This document shows, in pieces, positions 1-7,745 of a stretch of 64,000 nt of DNA. Position numbers and translations under genes: made by a program. The stretch covers positions 124,001 through 188,000 of the forward strand of contig JBQELO010000005.1 of NCBI GenBank assembly GCA_052103955.1, given 5' to 3'. The notes under the pieces were generated by a model. That model was not told the origin of the DNA. It did no database searches and was given only the letters and a program-made list of their open reading frames with translations. Source of the DNA: Paenalcaligenes sp052103955 (lineage in GTDB: Bacteria > Pseudomonadota > Gammaproteobacteria > Burkholderiales > Burkholderiaceae_B). How positions within the stretch are numbered: the stretch's first letter is position 1; each line of letters opens with the position of its first letter.

Positions 1-416
1 AACGCACTTGGGAAAAACGTCCCTTCGCCGATGTGGATGCATTGCATCACGCCATGTGCGAAGTCATGTTAAACGCCCCCAAATCGGAACAACTGGCTCT
101 GATTCTGGCTCACCCAGAGCTAGCAGGCAAAGAGGCCGAAGCAGGCACCTTAACCAAAGAATCCACTGGCGAACAACGCGGTGCTGGCCTAGACCAATGC
201 ACACACGAAGAATTCGTGCGCCTGCGCAGTCTGAATGCCCGTTATCACGAGAAATTCACGTTCCCTTTCATCGTTGCAGTGAAAGGCATGACGCGCCACC
301 AAATCATGGATTCGATTGAAGAGCGCCTAAACAATAGCCAAGAACAAGAGTTTCTGCGCTGCTTAACCGAAATAGGCAAAATTGCAGGTTTCAGACTACA
401 CGCCCGTTTCGCTTAA
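1..416 (+). CDS. uraD: 2-oxo-4-hydroxy-4-carboxy-5-ureidoimidazoline (OHCU) decarboxylase, C-terminal part
   Basis: The reading frame is open from base 3, so the gene is cut by the left edge and its true start lies outside. OHCU decarboxylase completes uric acid oxidation by giving S-allantoin. The visible 137 residues begin with a WEKRPF segment typical of the family, followed by an HPELAGK segment and a C-terminal NARYHEKFTFPFIVAVKG block, the hallmark of UraD proteins. The remaining part looks intact to the stop at 414-416. allA follows 26 bases later on the same strand, which supports a urate/ureide catabolic operon. Family assignment is confident; the missing N-terminus is a window artefact, not a truncation. 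Confidence 0.9.
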   Translation, partial: RTWEKRPFADVDALHHAMCEVMLNAPKSEQLALILAHPELAGKEAEAGTLTKESTGEQRGAGLDQCTHEEFVRLRSLNARYHEKFTFPFIVAVKGMTRHQIMDSIEERLNNSQEQEFLRCLTEIGKIAGFRLHARFA

Positions 417-442
417 GAGCAGCTTCACTCTAGGATTACCTC

Positions 443-940
443 ATGACCCTTACTTTACGCTTAGAAAAACTGGATCGTGACACCTTTGCGCCCTTTGGCG
501 ACGTGATTGAAGTGTCTGACAAAGCCCAACACTTCTCTATTAACGAAGGTAACACCGAGCGCTACCACGACCTTGCCAACATCGAGCCAGGCCCTGATGG
601 CAAAGTCATCGTATCTATTTTCCGTGGCCAACCTCGCACCTTGCCGTTTACCGTCACCATGATGGAACGCCACCCCAAAGGCAGCCAAGCATTCATCCCA
701 CTGTCTGGCCTACCTTACTTAGTCGTTGTTGCGGAAGCTGGCCCCACACCAGAAGCCAAAAACCTGCGTCTATTTCTTGCACAAGGTAACCAAGGCGTGA
801 ACTACGCCACCGGTGTATGGCATCACCCCTTGCTGGGTTTAGATGAAGTTGTAGATTTTCTAGTAATTGACCGTAAAGGCCCCGGTGATAACTGTGATGT
901 GATCACGCTGGCTGAGCCTGCGCTGATCTCTGCGCCCTAA
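443..940 (+). CDS. allA: Ureidoglycolate lyase
   Basis: Splits ureidoglycolate into glyoxylate and urea in the cytoplasm, the last step of allantoin breakdown. The protein is 165 residues, the usual size of AllA. Family landmarks are the FAPFGDVIE segment near the N-terminus, MMERHPKGSQAFIPL at about residues 73-87 and GVNYATGVWHHPLL at about 118-131, with the His and Glu residues expected of this cupin-like fold. It lies 26 bases after uraD, so both are probably co-transcribed. Its product glyoxylate is the substrate of Gcl, encoded 1.5 kb downstream, so nitrogen scavenging from purines is here linked directly to carbon assimilation. Confidence 0.93.
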   Translation: MTLTLRLEKLDRDTFAPFGDVIEVSDKAQHFSINEGNTERYHDLANIEPGPDGKVIVSIFRGQPRTLPFTVTMMERHPKGSQAFIPLSGLPYLVVVAEAGPTPEAKNLRLFLAQGNQGVNYATGVWHHPLLGLDEVVDFLVIDRKGPGDNCDVITLAEPALISAP

Positions 941-973
941 GGCTACTACTCACTAGATGGCTACCAGACAGAG

Positions 974-996
974 GCGTGTGCATAGCACACGCTTTT
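974..996 (+). terminator. Hairpin after the uraD-allA operon
   Basis: An exact 8-bp inverted repeat, GCGTGTGC (974-981) and GCACACGC (985-992), has a 3-base loop and is followed by TTTT. It lies 34 bases after the allA stop. The T-run is short, so it is a probable but not ideal intrinsic terminator. Confidence 0.55.
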
Positions 997-997
997 G

Positions 998-1031
998 GTC
1001 GTTTAGAGGCTGCAAATCTGACAGTAACGAC
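998..1031. repeat. Small inverted repeat
   Basis: GTCGTT at 998-1003 pairs with AACGAC at 1026-1031 around a 22-base loop. It lies between the allA terminator and the larger palindrome at 1035-1110. Together the three make the 250-base allA-tautomerase gap unusually rich in secondary structure. No coding function is visible. Confidence 0.35.
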
Positions 1032-1034
1032 TTT

Positions 1035-1110
1035 CTCGGGGAGGCGGAGGAAAACTTTTTTGATTTGGTATCTCAAATCACAAAAAGTTGTTCCGCAGTC
1101 CCCCAGCGAG
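1035..1110. repeat. Long imperfect palindrome of two repeat half-units
   Basis: The left arm (1035-1068) and right arm (1074-1110) are near reverse complements. The best-paired part is AACTTTTTTGATTTG against CAAATCACAAAAAGTT with one bulged base, and the outer parts pair imperfectly to CTCG/CGAG. The right arm recurs at 37999-38046, so the element is a dispersed intergenic repeat rather than a one-off terminator. It resembles a REP-type palindromic element; no transposase is nearby. Confidence 0.55.
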
Positions 1111-1190
1111 TGCGATGGATACAACCGTCATCTTGAGCCCTCACCCACAACCCGTTATCCTGCATACTCATCACACTGATAGGACTCACC

Positions 1191-1379
1191 ATGCCCGCCA
1201 TAACCATACGCGTGCCCACAGAACTAGCCACTCACACCAAGCGCGAACTGGCTGAAGCGTACACAGCTGCTGCCTGCCGTGTGTTTGAGTGCCCGCCTAA
1301 GGCTGTGTATGTACGCATCGAAGAAGTGGCGCAGCACAACTGGCTACAGCCCACCTCCTCGCCTACACAACCAGATTAA
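1191..1379 (+). CDS. 4-oxalocrotonate tautomerase family protein
   Basis: A 62-residue protein of the small tautomerase family, whose members use an N-terminal proline, exposed after removal of Met1, as the catalytic base in keto-enol conversions. Pro2 is present. The order of a PAITIRV strand, a KRELAEAYTAAA helix, PPKAVYVRIEEV and a final HNW matches 4-OT-like proteins of about 60-65 residues. AGGA precedes the start by a few bases. The usual second active-site arginines are not clear by eye, so the substrate is unknown. It lies between urate and glyoxylate genes but is separated from allA by a structured 250-base gap and ends 5 bases before the convergent LysR gene. Confidence 0.8.
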   Translation: MPAITIRVPTELATHTKRELAEAYTAAACRVFECPPKAVYVRIEEVAQHNWLQPTSSPTQPD

Positions 1380-1384
1380 GCGTA

Positions 1385-2308
1385 TTAGCGCATGGGCGGT
1401 GCTTCGCCTTCCCAATAGCCGGGCTGGTTATACACCACACGCAGATAATCAATAAACGCACGTACTTTAGCGGGCAAGTAACGCTGCTGCTGATACACCG
1501 CCTGAATGTCATAGCTGGGCAATGAAAAGTCATCTAGCACGGTAACCAATTCACCCCGTTTAAGCTCTGCTTGGATTTCCCACGTAGAACGCCAGCCTAT
1601 ACCCCAGCCTTGCTTAACCCAACCGTACAGCAGCTCGCCGTCGTTACAGTCCAAGTCGCCGTCTACACGTACAGCAAAGGGCCTGCCATCACGCATAAAC
1701 GCCCAACCACGCTGCTGCCCACCTTGCAGGTTAAAGGCCAAACAGTTGTGGCGCGCTAGGTCTTCTGGCACACGTGGCACCCCATAACGCTCGAAGTATT
1801 CTGGCGTACCGCACACCACACGACGGTTAGGAAATAAGCGTACCGCCACATAGTTAGGGTCAGTCACCTCACCAATGCGCAAGGCCATGTCATAGCCCTC
1901 TCGCACCAAGTCCACCACGCTATCCGTGAAGTTAAAAGAAAGCTTCAGCTCAGGGTAACGCTTGCGAAAGTTGATGACATGCGGCGCCACATGTTGACGA
2001 CCAAAGGCCGCCGGCGCAGACACCACCAAGTGCCCCCGCACTACAGTACGTTGCGCACTAATGCTGGCTTCTGCCGCATCAAAGTCTTTTAACAACTGGC
2101 GACTTTGCTCTAGAAACTGTTCACCTAAATCGGTAAGTGTCAGCCCGCGTGTAGAACGGTGCATCAACCTTACGCCTAGTCTTTTCTCAAGCGCATCTAA
2201 CCTGCGCCCCATTACCACAGGCGTTACGCCTTCAATAAGGGACGCGGCGGCAAAGCTCCCCTTCTCTGCCACCAAAACAAAACTACGAATTTCCGTATAT
2301 CGGCTCAT
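1385..2308 (-). CDS. LysR-family transcriptional regulator, divergent from gcl
   Basis: A 307-residue regulator with an N-terminal winged helix-turn-helix (about residues 1-60, with the AAASLIEGVTPVVMGRRLDALEKRLG recognition region shifted slightly from the commonest LysR pattern) and a C-terminal periplasmic-binding-like effector domain from about residue 90 (SAPAAFGRQHVAPHV onward). It is transcribed away from gcl across a 115-base gap, the usual layout for a LysR activator of its neighbour, so control of the glyoxylate-to-glycerate genes is the most economical inference. AGGAG lies 6 bases before the start and sits inside a short palindrome at 2313-2325. The effector is unknown; glyoxylate or a related metabolite would fit. 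Confidence 0.88.
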   Translation of the reverse strand: MSRYTEIRSFVLVAEKGSFAAASLIEGVTPVVMGRRLDALEKRLGVRLMHRSTRGLTLTDLGEQFLEQSRQLLKDFDAAEASISAQRTVVRGHLVVSAPAAFGRQHVAPHVINFRKRYPELKLSFNFTDSVVDLVREGYDMALRIGEVTDPNYVAVRLFPNRRVVCGTPEYFERYGVPRVPEDLARHNCLAFNLQGGQQRGWAFMRDGRPFAVRVDGDLDCNDGELLYGWVKQGWGIGWRSTWEIQAELKRGELVTVLDDFSLPSYDIQAVYQQQRYLPAKVRAFIDYLRVVYNQPGYWEGEAPPMR

Positions 2309-2312
2309 TCAA

Positions 2313-2325
2313 TACTCCTAGTATC
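2313..2325. promoter_or_regulatory. Short palindrome overlapping the LysR gene ribosome-binding site
   Basis: ATACTCCTAGTAT has 5-bp inverted arms (ATACT/AGTAT) around 3 bases and contains the Shine-Dalgarno of the divergent LysR gene, read on the minus strand as AGGAG. An autoregulatory site is possible, but 5-bp arms also occur by chance. Confidence 0.25.
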
Positions 2326-2423
2326 GGCAGAAGCAATATTATCACCTCTTTTAAGCGAAGACTACGCTATCTATCATAACTAAAACTATCGTTTACACAT
2401 AGAACCAACAAAAGGAGATCACT

Positions 2424-4199
2424 ATGGCCAGAATGCGTGCCGTTGACGCCGCCGCCGCCGTTCTGCGTGCAGAAGGCATCAGTACAGTCTTTGGCGTACC
2501 AGGCGCCGCCATCAATCCGTTTTATTCTGCAATGAAGAAAAACGGTGGCTTCGAGCACATTCTGGCTCGACACGTAGAAGGTGCTTCTCACATGGCTGAG
2601 GGCTACACTCGTGCTGCTCCTGGAAACATTGGTGTATGTATTGGTACGTCTGGTCCAGCCGGTACCGACATGATTACAGGCTTGTATTCTGCTTCCGCAG
2701 ACTCCATTCCTATGCTGTGCATTACAGGCCAAGCCCCACGCGCTCGTCTGTACAAAGAAGACTTCCAAGCGGTAGACATCGAATCCATCGCCAAGCCCGT
2801 CACAAAATGGGCCGTGACTGTGCGTGAGCCTGCTTTGGTTCCCTTTGTGTTCCAACAAGCCTTCCATATCATGCGCTCGGGTCGCCCAGGCCCTGTGCTG
2901 ATCGACCTGCCTATTGATGTGCAGTTGGCTGAAATCGAATTCGACATCGATACTTACCAGCCACTAGAGGTATACAAACCCGCCGCTACACGTGCTCAGG
3001 CTGTGAAAGCCATGGATATGCTGAACAGTTCTGAGCGTCCATTAATCGTGGCCGGTGGCGGTATCATCAACGCTAACGCCAGTGACAAGCTGCAAGAATT
3101 TGCCGAGCTAACCGGTATTCCTGTTGTGCCTACCCTGATGGGCTGGGGCACTATTGCAGACGATCACCCTCTGATGGCGGGTATGGCTGGCCTACAAACC
3201 TCGCACCGCTATGGTAACGCTACGGTGTTGGCCTCTGACTTCGTGATTGGTATTGGTAACCGTTGGGCTAACCGCCACACAGGCTCGGTTGAGGAATACA
3301 CCAAAGGTCGTCGTTTCATCCACATTGACATTGAACCTACTCAGATTGGCCGCGTGTTTGGCCCTGATTTCGGTATTGTGTCGGACGCTGGCGCGGCACT
3401 GGAACAACTGCTAGCCGTTGCCAAAGAAATGAAGGCAGCAGGCAAACTGAAAGACCGTTCGACATGGGCTGGCGAGTGCCAAGAGCGCAAAGCCACTATG
3501 CAGCGCAAAACACACTTTGATGCAGTGCCAATGAAACCGCAACGTGTGTACGAAGAAATGAACCACGCTTTTGGTCGTGACACCCGTTACGTCACCACCA
3601 TTGGTTTATCGCAAATTGCTGCCGCTCAGTTCTTGCACGTGTACGAACCACGCCACTGGATCAACTGCGGTCAAGCAGGCCCATTGGGTTGGACTATCCC
3701 TGCTGCGTTGGGTACGGTTGCCGCATTGCCTGGTAAAGAAGTAGTGGCTATTTCCGGTGACTACGACTTCCAATTCATGATCGAAGAATTGGCGGTGGGT
3801 GCACAGTTCGGCCTACCCTATATTCACGTGCTGGTGAACAACGCCTACTTGGGCTTGATCCGACAAGCACAGCGCGGCTTTGAAATGGACTACTGCGTAC
3901 AGCTAGCCTTCGATAACATCAACGCCCCAGATATGGAAGGCTATGGTGTGGATCACGTGGCCGTGGCAGAAGGTCTGGGCGTAAAAGCCATCCGCGTACG
4001 TAAACCTGAAGACATTCAAGCGGCGTTTGCACAAGCTCGCGCTTGGATGAAAGAGTTCAAAGTCCCTGTGGTCATTGAACTGATCTTGGAACGTGTCACC
4101 AACATCGCTATGGGCACCGAGCTGCATAACGTCAACGAATTTGAAGCCTTGGCTGAGACTTCTGCTGACGCTCCTACAGCCATTCTGCCCATTCAATAA
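2424..4199 (+). CDS. gcl: Glyoxylate carboligase (tartronate-semialdehyde synthase)
   Basis: Condenses two glyoxylate molecules to tartronate semialdehyde and CO2; ThDP- and FAD-dependent, cytoplasmic. The 591-residue protein is nearly the length of E. coli Gcl and matches my memory of that sequence closely throughout: MRAVDAAAAVLRAEGI and the GVPGAAINPFYSAM segment at the start, GTSGPAGTDMITGLYSASADS in the middle, and the ThDP-binding GDYDFQFMIEELAVG region near residue 450. Val51 (in ARHVEGA) replaces the glutamate normally conserved in ThDP enzymes, a known Gcl trait. AAGGAG lies 6-7 bases before the ATG. First gene of gcl-hyi-glxR; the divergent LysR gene probably controls it. Confidence 0.97.
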   Translation: MARMRAVDAAAAVLRAEGISTVFGVPGAAINPFYSAMKKNGGFEHILARHVEGASHMAEGYTRAAPGNIGVCIGTSGPAGTDMITGLYSASADSIPMLCITGQAPRARLYKEDFQAVDIESIAKPVTKWAVTVREPALVPFVFQQAFHIMRSGRPGPVLIDLPIDVQLAEIEFDIDTYQPLEVYKPAATRAQAVKAMDMLNSSERPLIVAGGGIINANASDKLQEFAELTGIPVVPTLMGWGTIADDHPLMAGMAGLQTSHRYGNATVLASDFVIGIGNRWANRHTGSVEEYTKGRRFIHIDIEPTQIGRVFGPDFGIVSDAGAALEQLLAVAKEMKAAGKLKDRSTWAGECQERKATMQRKTHFDAVPMKPQRVYEEMNHAFGRDTRYVTTIGLSQIAAAQFLHVYEPRHWINCGQAGPLGWTIPAALGTVAALPGKEVVAISGDYDFQFMIEELAVGAQFGLPYIHVLVNNAYLGLIRQAQRGFEMDYCVQLAFDNINAPDMEGYGVDHVAVAEGLGVKAIRVRKPEDIQAAFAQARAWMKEFKVPVVIELILERVTNIAMGTELHNVNEFEALAETSADAPTAILPIQ

Positions 4200-4223
4200 T
4201 ACTGTTTTACATTGGAGACCCTC

Positions 4224-5003
4224 ATGCCAAAATTTGCTGCCAACCTGACTATGCTTTTTAACGAAGTGGATTTTTTAGACCGCTTCAAAGCAGCCGCTCA
4301 GGCAGGCTTCAACGCCGTGGAATATTTGTTCCCCTACGATTTTGATAAGCAACAGCTGGCAGACTTGTTGAAACAACATGGTTTGACGCAAGTTCTGCAT
4401 AACCTGCCCGCAGGTAACTGGGCGGCAGGTGAGCGTGGTATTGCGTGCTTACCTGATCGTGTAGACGAGTTCAAAGAGGGCGTAGCCCGTGCGATCCAAT
4501 ACGCAACAGCACTGAACTGCAAACAGGTGAACTGCTTGGCGGGTTTAGTACCAGCCGGTCTGGATAAGGCAGTGGCCCACAAAACCTTTGTGGAAAACCT
4601 ACGCTACGCCGCTGCAGAGCTGAAAGCCGCAAATATTCGTTTGTTGATTGAGCCAATTAACAGCTTTGATATGCCCGGCTTCTTCCTGAACTACACCGCA
4701 CAAGCAGCAGCCATTCTGGACGAAGTGGGCTCAGATAACCTGTTCATTCAGTACGACATCTACCATGCACAACGTATGGAAGGTGAGCTGGCGAACACCA
4801 TCAAAGCACACCAGTCACGCATTGCCCACATTCAGTTGGCCGACAACCCAGGCCGTAATGAGCCTGGCACAGGGGAAATCAATTACCCCTGGTTGTTCCG
4901 CTATTTGGATCAAATTGGCTACGACGGCTGGGTGGGTTGCGAATACAAGCCAGCCGGTGCCACCACTGACGGTTTGGGCTGGATCACTGCCCTGACGAAG
5001 TAA
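4224..5003 (+). CDS. hyi: Hydroxypyruvate isomerase
   Basis: Interconverts hydroxypyruvate and tartronate semialdehyde; TIM-barrel of the xylose-isomerase-like family. 259 residues when started at the ATG at 4224, which follows TTGGAGA and matches the usual MPKFAANLTMLF start; a TTG at 4212 would add four residues and is less likely. Landmarks are HNLPAGNWAAGERGIACLP, LLIEPINSFDMPGF with a metal-binding Glu, QYDIYHAQRMEGELANT, and PGTGEINYPWLF with GWVGCEYKP at the end. It follows gcl by 24 bases and precedes glxR by 35. Confidence 0.95.
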   Translation: MPKFAANLTMLFNEVDFLDRFKAAAQAGFNAVEYLFPYDFDKQQLADLLKQHGLTQVLHNLPAGNWAAGERGIACLPDRVDEFKEGVARAIQYATALNCKQVNCLAGLVPAGLDKAVAHKTFVENLRYAAAELKAANIRLLIEPINSFDMPGFFLNYTAQAAAILDEVGSDNLFIQYDIYHAQRMEGELANTIKAHQSRIAHIQLADNPGRNEPGTGEINYPWLFRYLDQIGYDGWVGCEYKPAGATTDGLGWITALTK

Positions 5004-5038
5004 TCGCACGACATACAAGAATTTTTAAGGAGAACACT

Positions 5039-5923
5039 ATGGCCAAGATTGGTTTTATTGGTTTAGGCATCATGGGCACACCTATGGCGCTGAATCTGAT
5101 TAAAGGTGGGCACGAGCTGTATACCTACACTCGCGGCACTACACCCGACAGCATTCCTGCAGCAGGTGCTACGGTATGCGCTAACGCTACCGAAGTGGCT
5201 CAAAAAGCTGACATTATTATCACTATGGTGCCGGATACTCCGCACGTAGAAGATGTGCTGTTTGGTGAACATGGGGTTGCCGCTGGCCTAAGCAAAGGCA
5301 AAGTTGTGGTGGACATGAGCTCTATCTCTCCCGTGGCCACCAAAGAATTCGCCAAACGCATTACCGAACTGGGCGCTGAATACTTAGACGCACCAGTGTC
5401 CGGTGGCGAAGTAGGCGCTAAAGCCGCATCCCTAACCATCATGGTGGGCGGTAAAGAAGCGACTTTCGATCAGGTAAAACCACTGTTTGACCTAATGGGT
5501 AAAAACATCACACTGGTAGGTGGTTACGGTGATGGTCAAATTACCAAAGTCGCCAACCAAATTATCGTGGCACTGAACATCGAAGCCGTAGGCGAAGCGC
5601 TGTTGTTGGCCGCTAAGGCTGGCGCTAACCCTGCCAAAGTACGTGAAGCGCTGATGGGTGGTTTTGCTAACTCTCGCGTGCTAGAGGTACACGGTGAGCG
5701 CATGGTGAAACGTACATTTGACCCAGGTTTCCGTATTGAGCTGCACCAAAAAGACCTGAATTTGGCACTGACCACTGCACGACAGTTGGGCGTATCGCTG
5801 CCAAACACAGCGTCTGCACAAGAGCTGTTTAACACCTGCTCGGCTCATGGCGGTAGCGCGTGGGATCACTCTGCACTCGTACGTGCACTAGAGATCATGG
5901 CAAACTACGAAATCGGCCAATAA
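5039..5923 (+). CDS. glxR: 2-hydroxy-3-oxopropionate (tartronate semialdehyde) reductase
   Basis: Reduces tartronate semialdehyde to D-glycerate with NAD(P)H. The 294 residues match the beta-hydroxyacid dehydrogenase family: the Rossmann motif GFIGLGIMGTPMA (residues 5-17), the substrate-binding DAPVSGGEVGA (117-127) and the catalytic lysine Lys170 in ITKVANQ. The C-terminal HQKDLNLAL segment is typical of GlxR. AAGGAGAA precedes the ATG. Last gene of the gcl-hyi-glxR unit, followed by an intrinsic terminator at 5947-5970. Confidence 0.95.
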   Translation: MAKIGFIGLGIMGTPMALNLIKGGHELYTYTRGTTPDSIPAAGATVCANATEVAQKADIIITMVPDTPHVEDVLFGEHGVAAGLSKGKVVVDMSSISPVATKEFAKRITELGAEYLDAPVSGGEVGAKAASLTIMVGGKEATFDQVKPLFDLMGKNITLVGGYGDGQITKVANQIIVALNIEAVGEALLLAAKAGANPAKVREALMGGFANSRVLEVHGERMVKRTFDPGFRIELHQKDLNLALTTARQLGVSLPNTASAQELFNTCSAHGGSAWDHSALVRALEIMANYEIGQ

Positions 5924-5946
5924 TTCCCTACTAGCAGTTTGAGAAA

Positions 5947-5970
5947 GGTGGGTGTCGCACCCGCCTTTTT
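5947..5970 (+). terminator. Intrinsic terminator after glxR
   Basis: GGTGGGTG (5947-5954), a 3-base loop and CACCCGCC (5958-5965, one G-T pair), followed by TTTTT. It separates gcl-hyi-glxR from the glycerate kinase unit, although readthrough is possible. Confidence 0.85.
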
Positions 5971-6043
5971 CATCCCTGCGGCATTCGGATTTATAGTCCT
6001 TTCCTACTTGTCATATACCTAGCACTAAAAAGGAACAAGCCAC

Positions 6044-7306
6044 ATGACTACCACCCCACGCCAACTACTAGAGAATATGTTTAATGCTGCGGTTCGAGCT
6101 GCCTTGCCCGACGCCTGCATTCCACCGTTTCTCCCCGCTGCGCCCAAAGGCCGAACCATTGTAATTGGCGCGGGAAAAGCGTCGGCAGAAATGGCTAGAG
6201 CTCTGGAACAGCATTGGGTAGGTAAGTTGGAAGGTGTGGTCGTTACACGTTATGGTTATGCGGTTCCTTGCGAGCATATTCGTATTCTGGAAGCGGCCCA
6301 CCCTGTTCCCGACGAAGCTGGGCTGGCTGCCTCTACAACGTTGTTGGAAACCGTAAGCGGCTTAACCGAAGACGATCTGGTGATTTGCCTGATCTCGGGT
6401 GGTGGCTCATCGTTGCTCCCTTTGCCCGGCCCCGGTATTTCCCTAGAAGACAAACAACAGATCAACCGTGAGTTGCTGCGCTCTGGCGCCAACATCACCG
6501 AGATGAATTGCGTGCGCCGTCATCTGTCCCAAATTAAGGGTGGACGGTTGGCTGCAGCATGCTATCCCGCCAAAGTCGTGAATCTGCTGATCTCAGACGT
6601 GCCCGGCGATAACCCTATAGATATCGCCTCAGGCCCAACCGTGCCTGATCCCACCACCTGCGAAGAAGCGCTGGAAATCGTACGTCGCTATGGCATCAAA
6701 CTGCCTGAAGGCGCACGTCGCTACCTAGAGTCTGGTGAGGGTGAAAGTATTAAAGCCGATGACCCACGACTTGCTAATGTCACTACCCACTTAATCGCCA
6801 CCCCACAGCTGGCACTGCAAGCGGCCGCCAAGGTAGCCGAACAGGCTGGCGTTACCCCTGTATTACTGGGCGACAGCATAGAAGGCGAAGCCCGTGATGT
6901 AGGTAAAGTCATGGCCGGCATTGCACTAAGCGTACGCGCTCACAATCAGCCTATTGCTGCCCCGTGTGTCTTACTGTCCGGTGGTGAAACCACCGTAACC
7001 ATCAAAGGTAATGGCCGTGGCGGACGTAATGTGGAGTTTCTACTTTCTACCGCTATTGCGCTGAACGGCGCTGAACAGGTCTACGCCCTAGCCGGTGATA
7101 CCGATGGCGTAGATGGACAAGAGGAAATTGCAGGCGCAGTCTGCACCCCTGATACACTAGCACGAGCTTGGAAACTCGGCATACGTCCTCGCGACAGCTT
7201 GGACAATAACGATGGGCATGGTTTTTTTGAAGCGCTAGGCGATTCAGTCATCACCGGGCCCACCCTGACTAACGTCAACGATTTCCGAGCCATACTAATT
7301 CTTTAA
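6044..7306 (+). CDS. Glycerate 2-kinase (MOFRL/GckA family, often labelled TtuD)
   Basis: Phosphorylates D-glycerate to 2-phosphoglycerate. The 420-residue protein has the DUF4147 N-terminal domain with GAGKAS at residues 42-47 and ISGGGSSLL near 116-124, and the C-terminal MOFRL domain with LLSGGETTVTI, GRGGRNVEF and AGDTDGVDG. Members were historically called hydroxypyruvate reductase (TtuD) but are now understood as glycerate 2-kinases. It takes the GlxR product and feeds pyruvate kinase two genes downstream. The start follows AAAAAGGAACAAG. It forms a second transcription unit with the GlcG-like gene and pyk. Confidence 0.92.
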   Translation: MTTTPRQLLENMFNAAVRAALPDACIPPFLPAAPKGRTIVIGAGKASAEMARALEQHWVGKLEGVVVTRYGYAVPCEHIRILEAAHPVPDEAGLAASTTLLETVSGLTEDDLVICLISGGGSSLLPLPGPGISLEDKQQINRELLRSGANITEMNCVRRHLSQIKGGRLAAACYPAKVVNLLISDVPGDNPIDIASGPTVPDPTTCEEALEIVRRYGIKLPEGARRYLESGEGESIKADDPRLANVTTHLIATPQLALQAAAKVAEQAGVTPVLLGDSIEGEARDVGKVMAGIALSVRAHNQPIAAPCVLLSGGETTVTIKGNGRGGRNVEFLLSTAIALNGAEQVYALAGDTDGVDGQEEIAGAVCTPDTLARAWKLGIRPRDSLDNNDGHGFFEALGDSVITGPTLTNVNDFRAILIL

Positions 7307-7329
7307 CTTTGCTAAGAGAGTATCTGTCC

Positions 7330-7725
7330 ATGAAAACTGTTCAACAACTGACACTGGATGACCTGAAACGTATTGCTCAGGCCGCTGAACAAAAAGCCCA
7401 AGAAAACCAGTGGAAAGTCAGTATCGCTATTTGTGATGCTGGTGGTCACCTACTTTGGCTGCAACGCCTTGATGGCGCGCCTGTAATGAGCGCCACCATT
7501 GCTCCCGATAAAGCCCGCGCCAGTGCATTGAGTGGCAAACCCACCAAAGCGCTGGAAGATATGGTCAACGGCGGCCGTGTTGCTGCATTGGCTATGCCTA
7601 TCAAACCACTAGAAGGTGCCGAACCCATCATTGTTGATGGCAACGTCATCGGTGCGGTAGGTGTATCCGGCGTAGCAGCGGCTGACGATGCCCGCATCGC
7701 TCTTGCAGGCGTAAACGCCCTGTAA
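7330..7725 (+). CDS. GlcG/HbpS family protein
   Basis: A 131-residue Haem_degrading-domain (DUF336) protein. The ATG at 7330 follows AAGAGAG; a TTG at 7309 would add seven residues and is less likely. The family pattern is visible: AICDAGGHLLWLQRLDGAP, then KARASALSGKPTKAL, and a glycine-rich end GAVGVSGVAAADDARIA. Relatives occur in glycolate and glyoxylate operons (GlcG) and as haem-binding HbpS; their biochemical role in glyoxylate metabolism is not settled. Its place between glycerate kinase and pyruvate kinase suggests an accessory role here, but none can be read from the sequence. Confidence 0.85.
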   Translation: MKTVQQLTLDDLKRIAQAAEQKAQENQWKVSIAICDAGGHLLWLQRLDGAPVMSATIAPDKARASALSGKPTKALEDMVNGGRVAALAMPIKPLEGAEPIIVDGNVIGAVGVSGVAAADDARIALAGVNAL

Positions 7726-7745
7726 TTTTCATCAAAGGATCCATC

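Noticed and set aside
1..416. uraD as a pseudogene or N-terminally truncated gene
   Set aside because: The frame is open to the first bases of the window, so the missing N-terminus is explained by the edge.
976..1179. Plus-strand open frame of 67 codons between allA and the tautomerase
   Set aside because: It runs through the terminator hairpin and the long palindrome, lacks a ribosome-binding site, and its translation has no recognisable features.
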